DNA of 64,000 nt from Oscillospiraceae bacterium. GTDB lineage: Bacteria > Bacillota > Clostridia > Oscillospirales > Ruminococcaceae. Positions 15,284-24,079 of the stretch are shown one piece after another (the first letter of the stretch is position 1; each line of letters begins with the position of its first letter). The stretch lies in the NCBI GenBank assembly GCA_017468365.1, contig JAFUIS010000013.1, positions 1 to 64,000 on the forward strand, written 5' to 3'. The translations under genes were made by a program, and so were the position numbers. Under the pieces are notes generated by a model. That model did not search any database. It was not told the DNA's origin and saw nothing but the letters and a program-made list of their open reading frames with translations.

Positions 15284-16141
15284 TTACTTTTTATCAAAAA
15301 GCGCGCGCCGCGCGGTGGAAATACGCATCATTTCACGCATGGTTTCGCGGTCCTCTTCTTCAAGGGTGCTGCGAAGTTTTCCGAAAGCGGAAAGGAATTT
15401 ATCCATCTGTTCAAGAAGGGTATCCTTGTTGAGAAGGAAAAGTTCGCTCCACATTTCGTCGTTGATGCGGGCAATTCTTGTTAAGTCGCGGAAAGAGTCG
15501 CCGGTGTAATCCTGAAGCTTTTCGCCGTCATAACAGTTCATAAGCGAAACCGCGATGCAGTGGGTCAGCTGAGAAACGAAACCTATCATCTCGTCGTGCT
15601 TTTCAGGGGTGAGCACCGAAACTCTGTCAAATCCCATAAGCCTTCCAAGTTCAAGGCAATCGTCGATAGCCTCTTTGGTGTTTTTTTCGGTGGGGGTCAC
15701 GATATAGTTCGCGCCGTGAAAAATTTTGGGGTCGCTGTTCTGAACGCCGTAAACTTCTTTACCTGCCATGGGGTGGGCGGCAATAAATTCAACGTCCGGC
15801 CTGAGCATATCCTGAATTTCATAAACAACGGAGCTTTTTACACCGGTAACGTCGGTGATAAGTGCGCCGCTTTTAAAATATTGTTGATATTTTGCTATCC
15901 ATTTTTTAAAGACCTCGGGATAAAGCGCAAAAATAACAAGTTCCGCCTTTTCGATAACTTCGGGCGCGGGTTCGGTATATCCTTCGTCGATAATGCCGTT
16001 TTCAACGGCAAAGTCGATGTCGTCTTTATTAAGAGTAATGGCAGAAATCTTAAAACCGAGTTTTCTGAGCGCCTTCGCATAGCTTCCGCCGATAAGACCG
16101 AGACCGACGATAAGGATGCTTTTTTCGGTATCAAGCATCAT
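15284..16141 (-). CDS. tyrA: prephenate dehydrogenase
   Basis: Converts prephenate to 4-hydroxyphenylpyruvate with NAD(P), the committed step to tyrosine. The 285-residue protein has the Rossmann dinucleotide motif GLGLIGGS at residues 13-20, the conserved HPMAGKE region near 140, and the helical C-terminal dimerisation domain (SQLTHCIAVSLM). It ends without an ACT domain, so it is the short form. ATG 16141 (or 16138, the second of two adjacent ATGs) overlaps the end of aroA, indicating translational coupling. Confidence 0.94.
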   Translation of the reverse strand: MMLDTEKSILIVGLGLIGGSYAKALRKLGFKISAITLNKDDIDFAVENGIIDEGYTEPAPEVIEKAELVIFALYPEVFKKWIAKYQQYFKSGALITDVTGVKSSVVYEIQDMLRPDVEFIAAHPMAGKEVYGVQNSDPKIFHGANYIVTPTEKNTKEAIDDCLELGRLMGFDRVSVLTPEKHDEMIGFVSQLTHCIAVSLMNCYDGEKLQDYTGDSFRDLTRIARINDEMWSELFLLNKDTLLEQMDKFLSAFGKLRSTLEEEDRETMREMMRISTARRALFDKK

Positions 16142-17345
16142 GGCGTATCACCTCGAATCCAAGTTTTTCAAGTCTTTCGAAGAAATCCGGAAGGCTTTTT
16201 CTCGAAGCTTCCGCCCCTTCAATGATTCCGCCGGTAACGGTGGAAAGCACCGCGCAGGACATTACTATGCGGTGGTCGTTGTGACCGCAAAGCGTTTCGG
16301 TGGGTGCATGAAAATCGTGGGGATAGACCACAACACTGTCTTCGCTTACGGTTACGGCAACGCCGAATTTCGAAAGTTCTTCGGCCATTGCGCCGGCACG
16401 GTCGCTTTCTTTTATTTTAAGCCGTCTGGTGCCGGTAAAAATTCCGCCGCCTTTAACTGCCGCAACCGCAAAAAGAATGGGTCCAAGGTCCGGGCAATCC
16501 GCAATGTTGATGGTGGGGGTACCTTTTCCCAAAAGGGCAAAATATTTTTCATAAGCTTTGTCGCCCTGAAGGCTTTCAGGGTTGAGCCCGGCCATTTCGA
16601 TTTCGCTTCCGAGTTCGTTGAGCGCCGCAAAGAAAGCCGCGTTGGAATAATCGCCCTCAACTTTCGCGCTGACCGCCTTATATTCCTGACCGCCTTTTAT
16701 AAAAAGTGTCTTTTCGTCGCGCCATTCGATTTTTATTCCAAAGGCGGCAAGGGCTTCAATGGTAAGGTCGATGTAGGAACAGCTTTCCACCGGCGGAATA
16801 AGCTGGATAACGCTGTCCTCTTCCATAAGGGGAAGAACAAAAAGAAGTCCGGTGATAAACTGGCTGCTGATATTTCCCTTGATTTTAAAAGTGCCGCTTT
16901 TAAGCTTTCCGCCGACAGTTATTTTGTCGGGTGCGGCTTCAAAAGTGATGCCCTGTTTTTTAAAAATGTCCTCATAAACCGAAAGGGGGCGGGAAAGAAG
17001 TTTTTCGCTTCCGGTAAGGGTAAAAGTCTTTCCGTCAAGAAGACAAATGGGAATAAAAAACCTAAGGGTGCTTCCGCTTTCGCGGCAGCGAAGAACCGCG
17101 CCTTTTGGAATATTGCGGATATCTGCGCCGGTAATGGTAACTTTGTCCCCGTCAATGCTGTATTTTGCGCCTATGGCGGAAAGACAGTCAAGGGTAGCCT
17201 TCATGTCTTCGGAAGAAGAAATTCCTTCAATAACGCTGGTGCCTTTTGAAAGTCCGCCGCCGATAAGAAGGCGGTGAGCCATGCTTTTTGAAGGCGGCGC
17301 GACCATGGTTCCTTTTCCTTTGCCGGGTTTTATCTCGACTTTCAA
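16131..17345 (-). CDS. aroA: 3-phosphoshikimate 1-carboxyvinyltransferase (EPSP synthase)
   Basis: Condenses shikimate 3-phosphate and PEP to EPSP. The 404-residue protein shows the PPSKSMAHR substrate-binding segment near residue 17, ESGSTLRFF near 90 and HNDHRIVM near 365. It is slightly shorter than the E. coli enzyme (427). The N-terminal region carries Ala at the SKSMAHR position, i.e. a 'MAHR' rather than 'isxR/LTNR' form seen in many clostridia. It overlaps aroQ by 4 bases at its start and tyrA at its end. Confidence 0.95.
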   Translation of the reverse strand: MKVEIKPGKGKGTMVAPPSKSMAHRLLIGGGLSKGTSVIEGISSSEDMKATLDCLSAIGAKYSIDGDKVTITGADIRNIPKGAVLRCRESGSTLRFFIPICLLDGKTFTLTGSEKLLSRPLSVYEDIFKKQGITFEAAPDKITVGGKLKSGTFKIKGNISSQFITGLLFVLPLMEEDSVIQLIPPVESCSYIDLTIEALAAFGIKIEWRDEKTLFIKGGQEYKAVSAKVEGDYSNAAFFAALNELGSEIEMAGLNPESLQGDKAYEKYFALLGKGTPTINIADCPDLGPILFAVAAVKGGGIFTGTRRLKIKESDRAGAMAEELSKFGVAVTVSEDSVVVYPHDFHAPTETLCGHNDHRIVMSCAVLSTVTGGIIEGAEASRKSLPDFFERLEKLGFEVIRHDA

Positions 17346-17779
17346 GGTCTTTTGCCTCCTTCAATAAGAATATCGATAGCTTCAAGATATCCGTCGGTGC
17401 CGTGACCAATGACCGAGGCAACGCATCCGAGACGGATGTAGCTTATCTGTCTGAAATCTTCGCGCTTCGAAACGTCAGAAATATGAACTTCAACGGTGGG
17501 AATGCCGACAGCTTTTACCGCGTCAAGAAGTGCGATGCTGGTGTGGGTATAGGCGCCGGGATTGATGACAATGCCGTCAAAAACTCCAAAAGCCTCCTGG
17601 ATTTTGTCCACAAGCGAACCTTCGTGGTTACTCTGGAAAAATTCCACAGAAATCTCTTTCTTCTTTGCATATGCGGAAATTTTTTCAAGGAGGGAATCAT
17701 AATTTTCGCTGCCGTAAATTCCCGGCTCGCGAATTCCGAGCATATTGAGGTTCGGTCCGTTTATAACAAGAATCTTCAT
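17342..17779 (-). CDS. aroQ: 3-dehydroquinate dehydratase, type II
   Basis: Dehydrates 3-dehydroquinate to 3-dehydroshikimate. The 145-residue length and the motifs are those of the dodecameric type II enzyme: NGPNLNMLG at residues 6-14, the catalytic Tyr in IYGS (about residue 22), NPGAYTHTS near 75 and EVHISD near 98. Overlaps both neighbours by 4 bases. Confidence 0.96.
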   Translation of the reverse strand: MKILVINGPNLNMLGIREPGIYGSENYDSLLEKISAYAKKKEISVEFFQSNHEGSLVDKIQEAFGVFDGIVINPGAYTHTSIALLDAVKAVGIPTVEVHISDVSKREDFRQISYIRLGCVASVIGHGTDGYLEAIDILIEGGKRP

Positions 17780-19014
17780 CCGATGAAATCCCCCTTTATT
17801 TTTTCAAAAACTTCGGTTGCTTCGCAATTTGCGCCGATGATTTTGTCGGCGCTTTTTTTATAAATGGAATAGCGCTCGTTAAAACGCTTTTCAATGGCTT
17901 CAATGCTTGAAGCGGTGGGTCTGTCCGCGGTGGGAACAAGATTTTCAAGGGGACGGTCGATAAAATAAATTTTTCCGTTTTTCGAAAGGTTGCGAATGTT
18001 TTCGCTGTTAAGAACGGCGCCGCCGCCGGTTGAAATAACGCAGCCTGTCTTTCCGGAAAGTTCAAGAATGACTTCGCTTTCGATTTTTCTGAAAGCGCCT
18101 TCGCCGTCCTTTTCAAAAATATCGGTTATTTCGCGGCCGGTCTTTTCGATAATAAGTTCGTCCGAATCGAAAAGCGGCATCGAAAGTTCCTTGGAAAGAA
18201 TCTTTCCGACGGTGGTCTTTCCGCAGCCGGGCATTCCAATAAGAACGATGTTTTTCTTTTCCCGAAGGATATCGAGATAGATGCTTTCGGCCTTCTCCTT
18301 CGGAATTTTTTCATCAAGAAAATGTTCTGCCGCAAGAATTGCCTGCATAACGAGCATATAAAGTCCGCCTTCTGCCTTTATTCCAAGGCTTTCAGCCTTT
18401 TGAACAAAATCCGTTTTGAGCGGGTTATAAACAACGTCGATGACCCCTTCGGCATTCGTAAAATCCTTTGGATCAACCGCCATTCCGGAAAGTTTCGGGA
18501 ACATTCCGCAAGGAGTGGTGTTGACCAAAATCTGTGCGTCGCCGTGTTCAAGCACAGCTTTTTCGTTGGTGATGACTCCTTCGGACGCAACAAGGTCGGT
18601 TTTGAGCACTGCTTGAGCACCAAGATTTTTGAGCACCGCTTCAGCGGTGCGGGAGGTCCCGCCGTTTCCTAAGATGATTGCTTTTTTGCCAAAAACCGAA
18701 ATTCCGGCCTTTTCAAAAAGCGCTTTAAGTCCGCCAAAGTCGGTGTTGTAACCGAAAAGTTTTCCCTCGCGGTTAATAACGGTGTTGACGGCGCCTATGG
18801 CTTTCGCCGCTTCGTCGATTCCGTCAAGATAAGGGATGACCGCCTGCTTATAAGGAATGGTGACGTTGATGCCTTTGAAATCCCGTTTTTCAAGAAAATC
18901 GCCCAGTTCGTCGGGACGAAGTTCTTTTATTTCATATTTATAATCGCCTATGCGGCGGTGTATTTCCGGTGAAAAACTGTGGGGAAGACGTTCCCCGATA
19001 AGTCCGTATTCCAT
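17776..19014 (-). CDS. aroE-aroK: bifunctional shikimate dehydrogenase - shikimate kinase fusion
   Basis: One 412-residue chain carries two successive shikimate pathway steps. Residues about 1-245 are AroE: HSFSP (12-16) binds shikimate, NVTIPYK places the catalytic Lys at 56, NTDFGG places Asp at 92, and GNGGTSRTA (116-124) is the NADP loop. Residues about 253-412 are AroK: Walker A GMPGCGKT (260-267), shikimate-binding DSDE (283-286), Arg near 309, GGG at 330-332, and the lid RPT near 365. A single reading frame without internal start or stop covers both. Separate genes are the rule in most bacteria; fused forms occur in some clostridia. It overlaps aroQ by 4 bases and starts 4 bases after aroC stops. 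Confidence 0.93.
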   Translation of the reverse strand: MEYGLIGERLPHSFSPEIHRRIGDYKYEIKELRPDELGDFLEKRDFKGINVTIPYKQAVIPYLDGIDEAAKAIGAVNTVINREGKLFGYNTDFGGLKALFEKAGISVFGKKAIILGNGGTSRTAEAVLKNLGAQAVLKTDLVASEGVITNEKAVLEHGDAQILVNTTPCGMFPKLSGMAVDPKDFTNAEGVIDVVYNPLKTDFVQKAESLGIKAEGGLYMLVMQAILAAEHFLDEKIPKEKAESIYLDILREKKNIVLIGMPGCGKTTVGKILSKELSMPLFDSDELIIEKTGREITDIFEKDGEGAFRKIESEVILELSGKTGCVISTGGGAVLNSENIRNLSKNGKIYFIDRPLENLVPTADRPTASSIEAIEKRFNERYSIYKKSADKIIGANCEATEVFEKIKGDFIG

Positions 19015-19018
19015 ATCT

Positions 19019-20110
19019 TCACCTCAGCCAGTCGGTGCCGAAACGCTGGGCAAGAATATCGCAAATAACTATTGCCGCCGCGGAATCGATAACGACCCTT
19101 GCTCTGTGAACGATTGCCGGGTCATGGCGGCCGTTTATGACGAAATCCTTGTTTTCGCCATTGACAAAATCAACGGTTTTCTGTTCCTTTGCAATGGAAG
19201 GAGTGGGCTTTACCGCGCAGCGGAAAGTAACGGGCATTCCGTTTGAAATTCCTCCGTTGATTCCGCCGTTATGGTTCGTTTCGGTAAAGAAATTTCCGTT
19301 TGCATCAACGCGGAAAGTATCGTTTGCTTCGCTCCCGCGCATTTTTGCCATTTCAAAACCGCTTCCGAATTCAACGCCTTTTATTGCGGGAATGCTGAAA
19401 AGCATATGCGCAAGCTGGCTTTCGATGCTGTCAAAATAGGGTTCACCGATTCCGGCAGGAATTCCGGTTATTGCGGTTTCAAGGATTCCGCCGACGGAAT
19501 CGCATTCCGCTTTCGCCGCAAGAACGGCTTCTTCCATTTTTGCGCCGGCTTCTTCGTCAAGAACGGCAAAAAGTTTTCCGTTCAGGGAATCTATATCGTT
19601 TTCAACGTTTTCAAATTTTCTGTCTGCAATGCCGGCACATTCGGCAATGTGGGTGCCGATTTTAATGCCTTTCTTTTCAAGCGCCGCGGTGCATATGGCG
19701 CCCGCAGCAACGATTCCGGCGGTTATCCTTCCGGAAAAATGTCCGCCGCCGCGATAATCCTGAAAACCGTGATATTTGCACTGTGCCGCAAAATCTGCGT
19801 GACCGGGTCTTGCGGTGACCGCGATTTCGGAATAATCGCGGCTTTTTACGTCCTCGTTGCGAATGAGTATGGCAATAGGCGTTCCGGTGGTGAAACCGCC
19901 GAAAACGCCGCTTAAAATTTCAAATTTGTCTGCTTCCTGCCTTGCGGTGGAAATTGCGCCCGCGGGGCGCCTTTTGGTAAGCTGGTTGGCAATGAAATCC
20001 TCGTCAACGGGAACTCCCGGTGCCATTCCGGAAAGAACGGCGATTATTCCCGCGCCGTGGCTTTCACCCGCAAGGGTTATTGAAACGCTCTGTCCGAATG
20101 TATCTTTCAT
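19019..20110 (-). CDS. aroC: chorismate synthase
   Basis: Forms chorismate from EPSP using reduced FMN. The 363-residue protein has the signature GESHGAGI at the N-terminus, RPGHAD near 105, DYRGGGHFSGRITAG near 125 and NGRHDP with VHRARVVID near the C-terminus. The start at 20110 (MKDTFGQS) is set by AAGGAG 9 bases upstream; a longer open frame upstream is not used. It overlaps the aroB stop (ATGA). Confidence 0.96.
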   Translation of the reverse strand: MKDTFGQSVSITLAGESHGAGIIAVLSGMAPGVPVDEDFIANQLTKRRPAGAISTARQEADKFEILSGVFGGFTTGTPIAILIRNEDVKSRDYSEIAVTARPGHADFAAQCKYHGFQDYRGGGHFSGRITAGIVAAGAICTAALEKKGIKIGTHIAECAGIADRKFENVENDIDSLNGKLFAVLDEEAGAKMEEAVLAAKAECDSVGGILETAITGIPAGIGEPYFDSIESQLAHMLFSIPAIKGVEFGSGFEMAKMRGSEANDTFRVDANGNFFTETNHNGGINGGISNGMPVTFRCAVKPTPSIAKEQKTVDFVNGENKDFVINGRHDPAIVHRARVVIDSAAAIVICDILAQRFGTDWLR

Positions 20111-21117
20111 GCAAAAAACTCCTTCATTAGTCTGAAAAGTTTGTCGGTGGACCATTCTTCCGTTTCAAAGGCGCCGATTTCGGGAACGGTTATAACGGTG
20201 ACTTTTTCTCCGGAGAATTTTTTATCGTGAGAAGCGGCAAAAACAAGTTTTTCCATGTCGCCGTGATATTCGGTGGGAAGACCGAGTTTTTTGAGCACCG
20301 CTTCAAGTCTTTCTCTTGCTTTTTCAGAACACATGGGAAGCATTCCGAGAGAAACGCATTCACCGTGATAAAGTTTTCCCATTTCTTCGGCACTTTCAAT
20401 AGCGTGACCCATGGTGTGGCCAAAGTTGAGCACCTTGCGAAGGCCCGCTTCCTTTTCGTCCTGCTCAACTACGGCGGCTTTCGATTTCACCGAGCGGATG
20501 ATTATCTCTTCGATGTTTTCGTGAGCATCGGCCTTTTCAAAAAGTTCGAAAAGCTTGCCGTCGAAAGTAAGGGACATCTTCACCGCTTCCGCAAGACCGT
20601 TGGAAAAATGGCGCTGCGAAAGGGTTTCAAGGGTATCCGGGTCAATAAGTACCGCCTTTGGCTGATAAAAAGCTCCGATGACGTTTTTTATTTTTCCGAA
20701 GTTTACGGCGGTTTTTCCGCCGACTGAAGAATCCACCTGGGAAAGAACAGTGGTTGGAACGTTATAAAAATCTATTCCGCGCATATAACTTGCGGCGGCA
20801 AAACCCGCAAGGTCGCCCACAACGCCGCCGCCTACGGCAACGACGCAGTCGCTTCTGTCAAAGCCGTGCTCAAGCATCGCTTCGCAAAGTTCTCCGAACA
20901 CCGAAAGGCTCTTGCTTTCTTCGCCCATGGGAACGGTTTTTATAAAAGGTGCCTTGCACTGCGCTGCTATCGCTTCGGAATATTCTTTCGGAACGCCCGA
21001 ATCTGTAACGATGAGCACGCGGCGGTTAAGGTTTAAAATTTCGCCCGCTTTTTTGAGCACGCCTCTTTCGACGGTGACGTCATAGCTTCCCAAAGGAAGG
21101 TTTACGGGAATCTTCAT
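20107..21117 (-). CDS. aroB: 3-dehydroquinate synthase
   Basis: Cyclises DAHP to 3-dehydroquinate, using NAD and a divalent metal. In the 336-residue protein the block GGGVVGDLAGFAAASYMRG (about residues 97-115) and PTTVLSQVDSSVGGKTAVN are the classic NAD and active-site segments; metal-binding His residues are in NFGHTMGHAIE (near 237) and LYHGECVS. Starts 12 bases after pheA ends, with GGAGGAACGC upstream. Confidence 0.96.
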   Translation of the reverse strand: MKIPVNLPLGSYDVTVERGVLKKAGEILNLNRRVLIVTDSGVPKEYSEAIAAQCKAPFIKTVPMGEESKSLSVFGELCEAMLEHGFDRSDCVVAVGGGVVGDLAGFAAASYMRGIDFYNVPTTVLSQVDSSVGGKTAVNFGKIKNVIGAFYQPKAVLIDPDTLETLSQRHFSNGLAEAVKMSLTFDGKLFELFEKADAHENIEEIIIRSVKSKAAVVEQDEKEAGLRKVLNFGHTMGHAIESAEEMGKLYHGECVSLGMLPMCSEKARERLEAVLKKLGLPTEYHGDMEKLVFAASHDKKFSGEKVTVITVPEIGAFETEEWSTDKLFRLMKEFFA

Positions 21118-21129
21118 CTGCGTTCCTCC

Positions 21130-22224
21130 TTAAAGTTTCTTTTCGTGGGGGAAGGAACCGATTATGCGAAGGTGGTCGCAATACTGCGAAAGCTCCTTCA
21201 TCATTCGTTTTCCTTCGTCGCTGTAAGCGTTTCCGTCAGCCTCAACGTAAAAATAATAATTCCACATAAGTTTTTTCATCGGACGGCTTCTAAGGGTGCG
21301 CATGTTGAAACCGCAATCGCCGATGATATTGATTGCTTTTGCAAGGGCGCCGGCTTCGTTTCTTACGGTGAATACCATTATGAACTGTCTTCCTTTTTCG
21401 TGATAATCCGGAAGGCTTTCCGCTCTGGAGAAAACCGCAAAGCGGGTGGTGTTCTGGCTGCTTTCGTTTATGCGGCGTTCAAGAACGCTGAGCCCGTAAA
21501 GCTTTGCGGTGTCGCGGCTTGCAATGGCGGCAAAGCTTTTGTCGCCCCGTTCCGCAACCTGTTGTGCGGCAATGGCGGTGTTATTTGCGCGGACCGCCTC
21601 AAATTCATGTTTTTTGATATATTTTGAGCATTGTTCCAATGCCTGGGGGTGGCTTATTACGGTTTTGATATCGTTTATGGTCGCCCCGGGAAGCCCCAGA
21701 AGATTGTGGGTGACTTCAAGGTCATAAATTCCGTTGATATAAAGTCCGCCCTGGAACATAAGGTCAATTACCTGCGAAACTTCGCCCGCATAGCTGTTTT
21801 CGATGGGAAGAACGGCGCAGTCGCATTCGCCGTTTACGACCGCTTCGTATGCGGAAGTGAAGTCACCGAAAGGGATGTGTTTTGCGGAAGGGAAGATGTT
21901 TTTTGCGGCAATGTTGGCGAATGCGCCTTCAACTCCGCTGTAAGCAACGGAAAGTCCTTCCTGAAGCATCTGCTGATACTTTCTCGAAATTCCCATGGTG
22001 TCTTTAAGAAAATTTACATAAAACGAACGAAGGGTCTCGTCCTCAACAAAAGCAGAATTTCTTGCGATAAGAGCATCCTCGCGGCTTTTGTCAAGAATGG
22101 GAAGTCCGCGCTCCATTTTATATTCCGAAATAAGCTTTGCGGCTTCCATTCGCTTTACAAAAAGTTCGGCCATTTCCTTATCTATTTCGTTGATGTTTTT
22201 TCTTGCTTCTTCAAGTTTGTTCAT
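21130..22224 (-). CDS. pheA: bifunctional chorismate mutase / prephenate dehydratase (P-protein)
   Basis: Catalyses chorismate to prephenate to phenylpyruvate for phenylalanine. The 364 residues are arranged as an AroQ-type chorismate mutase helix bundle (1-85; Arg, Lys and Glu positions conserved, e.g. ISEYKMERGLPILDKSRE), a prephenate dehydratase domain (about 90-275; AYSGVEGAFA, LPIENSYAG, NTTRFAVF) and a C-terminal ACT domain (about 285-360; EAGALAKAI, LRSRP) that should bind phenylalanine for feedback inhibition. Overlaps the aminotransferase stop by 4 bases. Confidence 0.96.
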   Translation of the reverse strand: MNKLEEARKNINEIDKEMAELFVKRMEAAKLISEYKMERGLPILDKSREDALIARNSAFVEDETLRSFYVNFLKDTMGISRKYQQMLQEGLSVAYSGVEGAFANIAAKNIFPSAKHIPFGDFTSAYEAVVNGECDCAVLPIENSYAGEVSQVIDLMFQGGLYINGIYDLEVTHNLLGLPGATINDIKTVISHPQALEQCSKYIKKHEFEAVRANNTAIAAQQVAERGDKSFAAIASRDTAKLYGLSVLERRINESSQNTTRFAVFSRAESLPDYHEKGRQFIMVFTVRNEAGALAKAINIIGDCGFNMRTLRSRPMKKLMWNYYFYVEADGNAYSDEGKRMMKELSQYCDHLRIIGSFPHEKKL

Positions 22225-23408
22225 TTAAAATATTCCTCCGCAAGTTTTTTGAAAGAGGGAAGGGAACGTTCTATCTGTTTTTGCAAAACGCAATAGGAGA
22301 TGCGAACAAAACCCGTCATGCCGAAATCGTTGCTGGGGACGATGAGAAGTTCATATTTTTTTGCCTTTTCGCAAAAAGCGTTTGCGTCCGGCTCCGGTGA
22401 TTTTAAAAAAAGATAAAAGGCGCCTTCGGGATAGACCGCTTCGAATCCCATTTCGGTAAGGGAATCGTAAAGAATATCGCGGTTCTTTTTATAAACCGAA
22501 ATATCCGAAGTCATTTTGATGCATTCCGGGATCATGTGCTGAAAAAGCGACGGTGCACAAACAAATCCAAGCGCTCTTCCGGCACCGCATATCCCGGCGT
22601 AAACTTCCCTCCAGTCCTCGTTTTCCGGCGAAACAAGGATATATCCGATTCGCTCGCCCGGAAGAGAAAGGCTTTTGCTCCAGGAATAGCAAACCACGGA
22701 ATCCTTATAATATTTTGTTACAAAAGGATAATCTTTTTTGTCATAAATAAGTTCGCGGTAAGGTTCATCGGAAATAAGATAGATTTTTCGTTTGAATTTT
22801 TCTTCCGCAGCACGAAGGATTTTGGAAAGCTTAACAATGCTCTCTTCCGAAAAAACCGCGCCGGAAGGATTATTCGGCGAATTTATGATGACGGCGGCGG
22901 TCTTTTCGGAAAGTGCCGCTTCAAGTTTTTCAAAATTTATCTGAAAATCCGGCCATTCACAGGGAACGGTAACGGCTTTTCCGCCGGCGGTTTCTATAAA
23001 CACAGTGTATTCCGGAAAAAACGGTGCAAAAAGGATAACTTCTTCGCCTTTGCCCACCAAAGCCGAAAGCGAAACCGTAAGCGAAGCCGCAGCTCCGCAG
23101 GTAAGATAAAGATGCTCGGCGCCGAAAGCAGTGCCGAACCTTTCGTTAAGGTCGGTGGCTATGGCATTCCTTGCCTTTAAATCGCCGGGTGCGGAAGTGT
23201 ATCCGTGAAGAGAAAGAGGATTTTCTTCCGAAAGCATTCTGCAAAGCTTTTCGGTAAATTCTGCGGGAGCGGGAACGCTGGGGTTTCCGATGCTGAAATC
23301 AAAAACGTTTTCTGCGCCGATTTCGGCTTTGCGCTTGTTTCCGTATTCAAAAAGTTCGCGGATTACGGAACGCTTTTTGCCAAGTTCCTTCATTCTTTCG
23401 GTATTCAT
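22221..23408 (-). CDS. PLP-dependent class I/II aminotransferase, probably aromatic
   Basis: A 395-residue fold-type I aminotransferase: NSPNNPSG (176-183), DEPY (214-217), the PLP lysine in SWSKS at 245 and the phosphate-binding Arg at 253. By context, as first gene of the Phe/Tyr operon, it should transaminate phenylpyruvate and 4-hydroxyphenylpyruvate; sequence alone cannot exclude an aspartate aminotransferase role. The start at 23408 follows GGAGGTG 5 bases upstream. It is preceded by a consensus promoter and a perfect palindrome. Confidence 0.9.
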   Translation of the reverse strand: MNTERMKELGKKRSVIRELFEYGNKRKAEIGAENVFDFSIGNPSVPAPAEFTEKLCRMLSEENPLSLHGYTSAPGDLKARNAIATDLNERFGTAFGAEHLYLTCGAAASLTVSLSALVGKGEEVILFAPFFPEYTVFIETAGGKAVTVPCEWPDFQINFEKLEAALSEKTAAVIINSPNNPSGAVFSEESIVKLSKILRAAEEKFKRKIYLISDEPYRELIYDKKDYPFVTKYYKDSVVCYSWSKSLSLPGERIGYILVSPENEDWREVYAGICGAGRALGFVCAPSLFQHMIPECIKMTSDISVYKKNRDILYDSLTEMGFEAVYPEGAFYLFLKSPEPDANAFCEKAKKYELLIVPSNDFGMTGFVRISYCVLQKQIERSLPSFKKLAEEYFK

Positions 23409-23423
23409 GCGGCACCTCCGAAA

Positions 23424-23446
23424 ATCGGTTAACAGTGTTAACCGAT
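23424..23446. promoter_or_regulatory. perfect palindromic operator of the aromatic operon
   Basis: ATCGGTTAAC-AGT-GTTAACCGAT, arms of 10 bases and a 3-base centre. It lies just downstream of the predicted transcription start (about +7 to +29) and upstream of the ribosome binding site, the classic place for a repressor roadblock. It could also form a hairpin in the leader RNA. The binding protein is not encoded nearby; a TrpR/YerC-like or other aromatic-responsive repressor is a guess. Confidence 0.75.
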
Positions 23447-23459
23447 GGATAATATATCT

Positions 23460-23488
23460 ATAATATACCTATATAAAACAAATGTCAA
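23460..23488 (-). promoter_or_regulatory. promoter of the nine-gene aromatic amino acid operon
   Basis: On the minus strand TTGACA (23488-23483), 17-base spacer, TATTAT (23465-23460). Divergent from, and adjacent to, the promoter of the acetyltransferase gene. Confidence 0.85.
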
Positions 23489-23491
23489 TAA

Positions 23492-23519
23492 TTGAATTGC
23501 GGGAAATAAATGATATAAT
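23492..23519 (+). promoter_or_regulatory. promoter of the acetyltransferase gene
   Basis: TTGAAT (23492-23497), 16-base spacer, TATAAT (23514-23519), 32 bases before the ATG. Confidence 0.6.
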
Positions 23520-23551
23520 ATAATGGAAAAGAGAAATCAGGAGGCAATGGT

Positions 23552-24067
23552 ATGAGAATCGAAACGATTGAAACCGAAAGACTTTTTCTCCGCGGGTTTG
23601 AAAAATCGGATGTTCCTTTTGCAATAAGTGTCTGGAACGATCCGGAAATGGGCGAATATCTTCCGGATCCAAGCGAAGAGAACATGGATGATGAATATCG
23701 AAAAAGCCTTGAAATCCTTGGCGATGACGAAGAATGCTGTTATTTGATTTCGGAAAATAAAATCACCGGGGAAAAAATCGGAACATGCAGTTTTATTCCG
23801 AGTGCCGATGGACTTGTTTATGATATAGCATATTGCGTGCACAAAAATTTCTGGAGGATGGGTTATGCAACAGAAATGGTCAAAGGGATGATAGGCTACG
23901 CAAAAGAACATGGGGGCAGGAAAATTACCGTTCGGGTGAACAGGGAAAATCCGGGTTCGAATGCAATAATGAAAAAGTTTGGATTTAAAATCACCGGAGA
24001 ATTTTCGTATAAAAAGCAGGGGACGGAAAAAGAATTTACAGATTACGAATATGAACTTGACATTTAA
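23552..24067 (+). CDS. GNAT family N-acetyltransferase (RimJ/RimL type)
   Basis: A 171-residue acetyltransferase of the Acetyltransf_3 (RimJ/L-like) group: TERLFLRGFEKSDV at the N-terminus, the acetyl-CoA loop in WRMGYATEMVKGMIGYA (near 109-125) and the final strand motif NPGSNAIMKKFGFKITGE. The acceptor (protein N-terminus, antibiotic or small molecule) cannot be told. Start at 23552 follows AGGAGG. The next gene, a TetR regulator, begins 12 bases after its stop, so the two are probably co-transcribed. Confidence 0.88.
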   Translation: MRIETIETERLFLRGFEKSDVPFAISVWNDPEMGEYLPDPSEENMDDEYRKSLEILGDDEECCYLISENKITGEKIGTCSFIPSADGLVYDIAYCVHKNFWRMGYATEMVKGMIGYAKEHGGRKITVRVNRENPGSNAIMKKFGFKITGEFSYKKQGTEKEFTDYEYELDI

Positions 24068-24079
24068 GGGGGCGCTTTT

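Noticed and set aside
23409..23460. Leader-peptide attenuator for the aromatic operon
   Set aside because: The leader is about 45 bases, too short for a Phe- or Tyr-rich leader peptide and competing hairpins; the palindrome fits an operator better.
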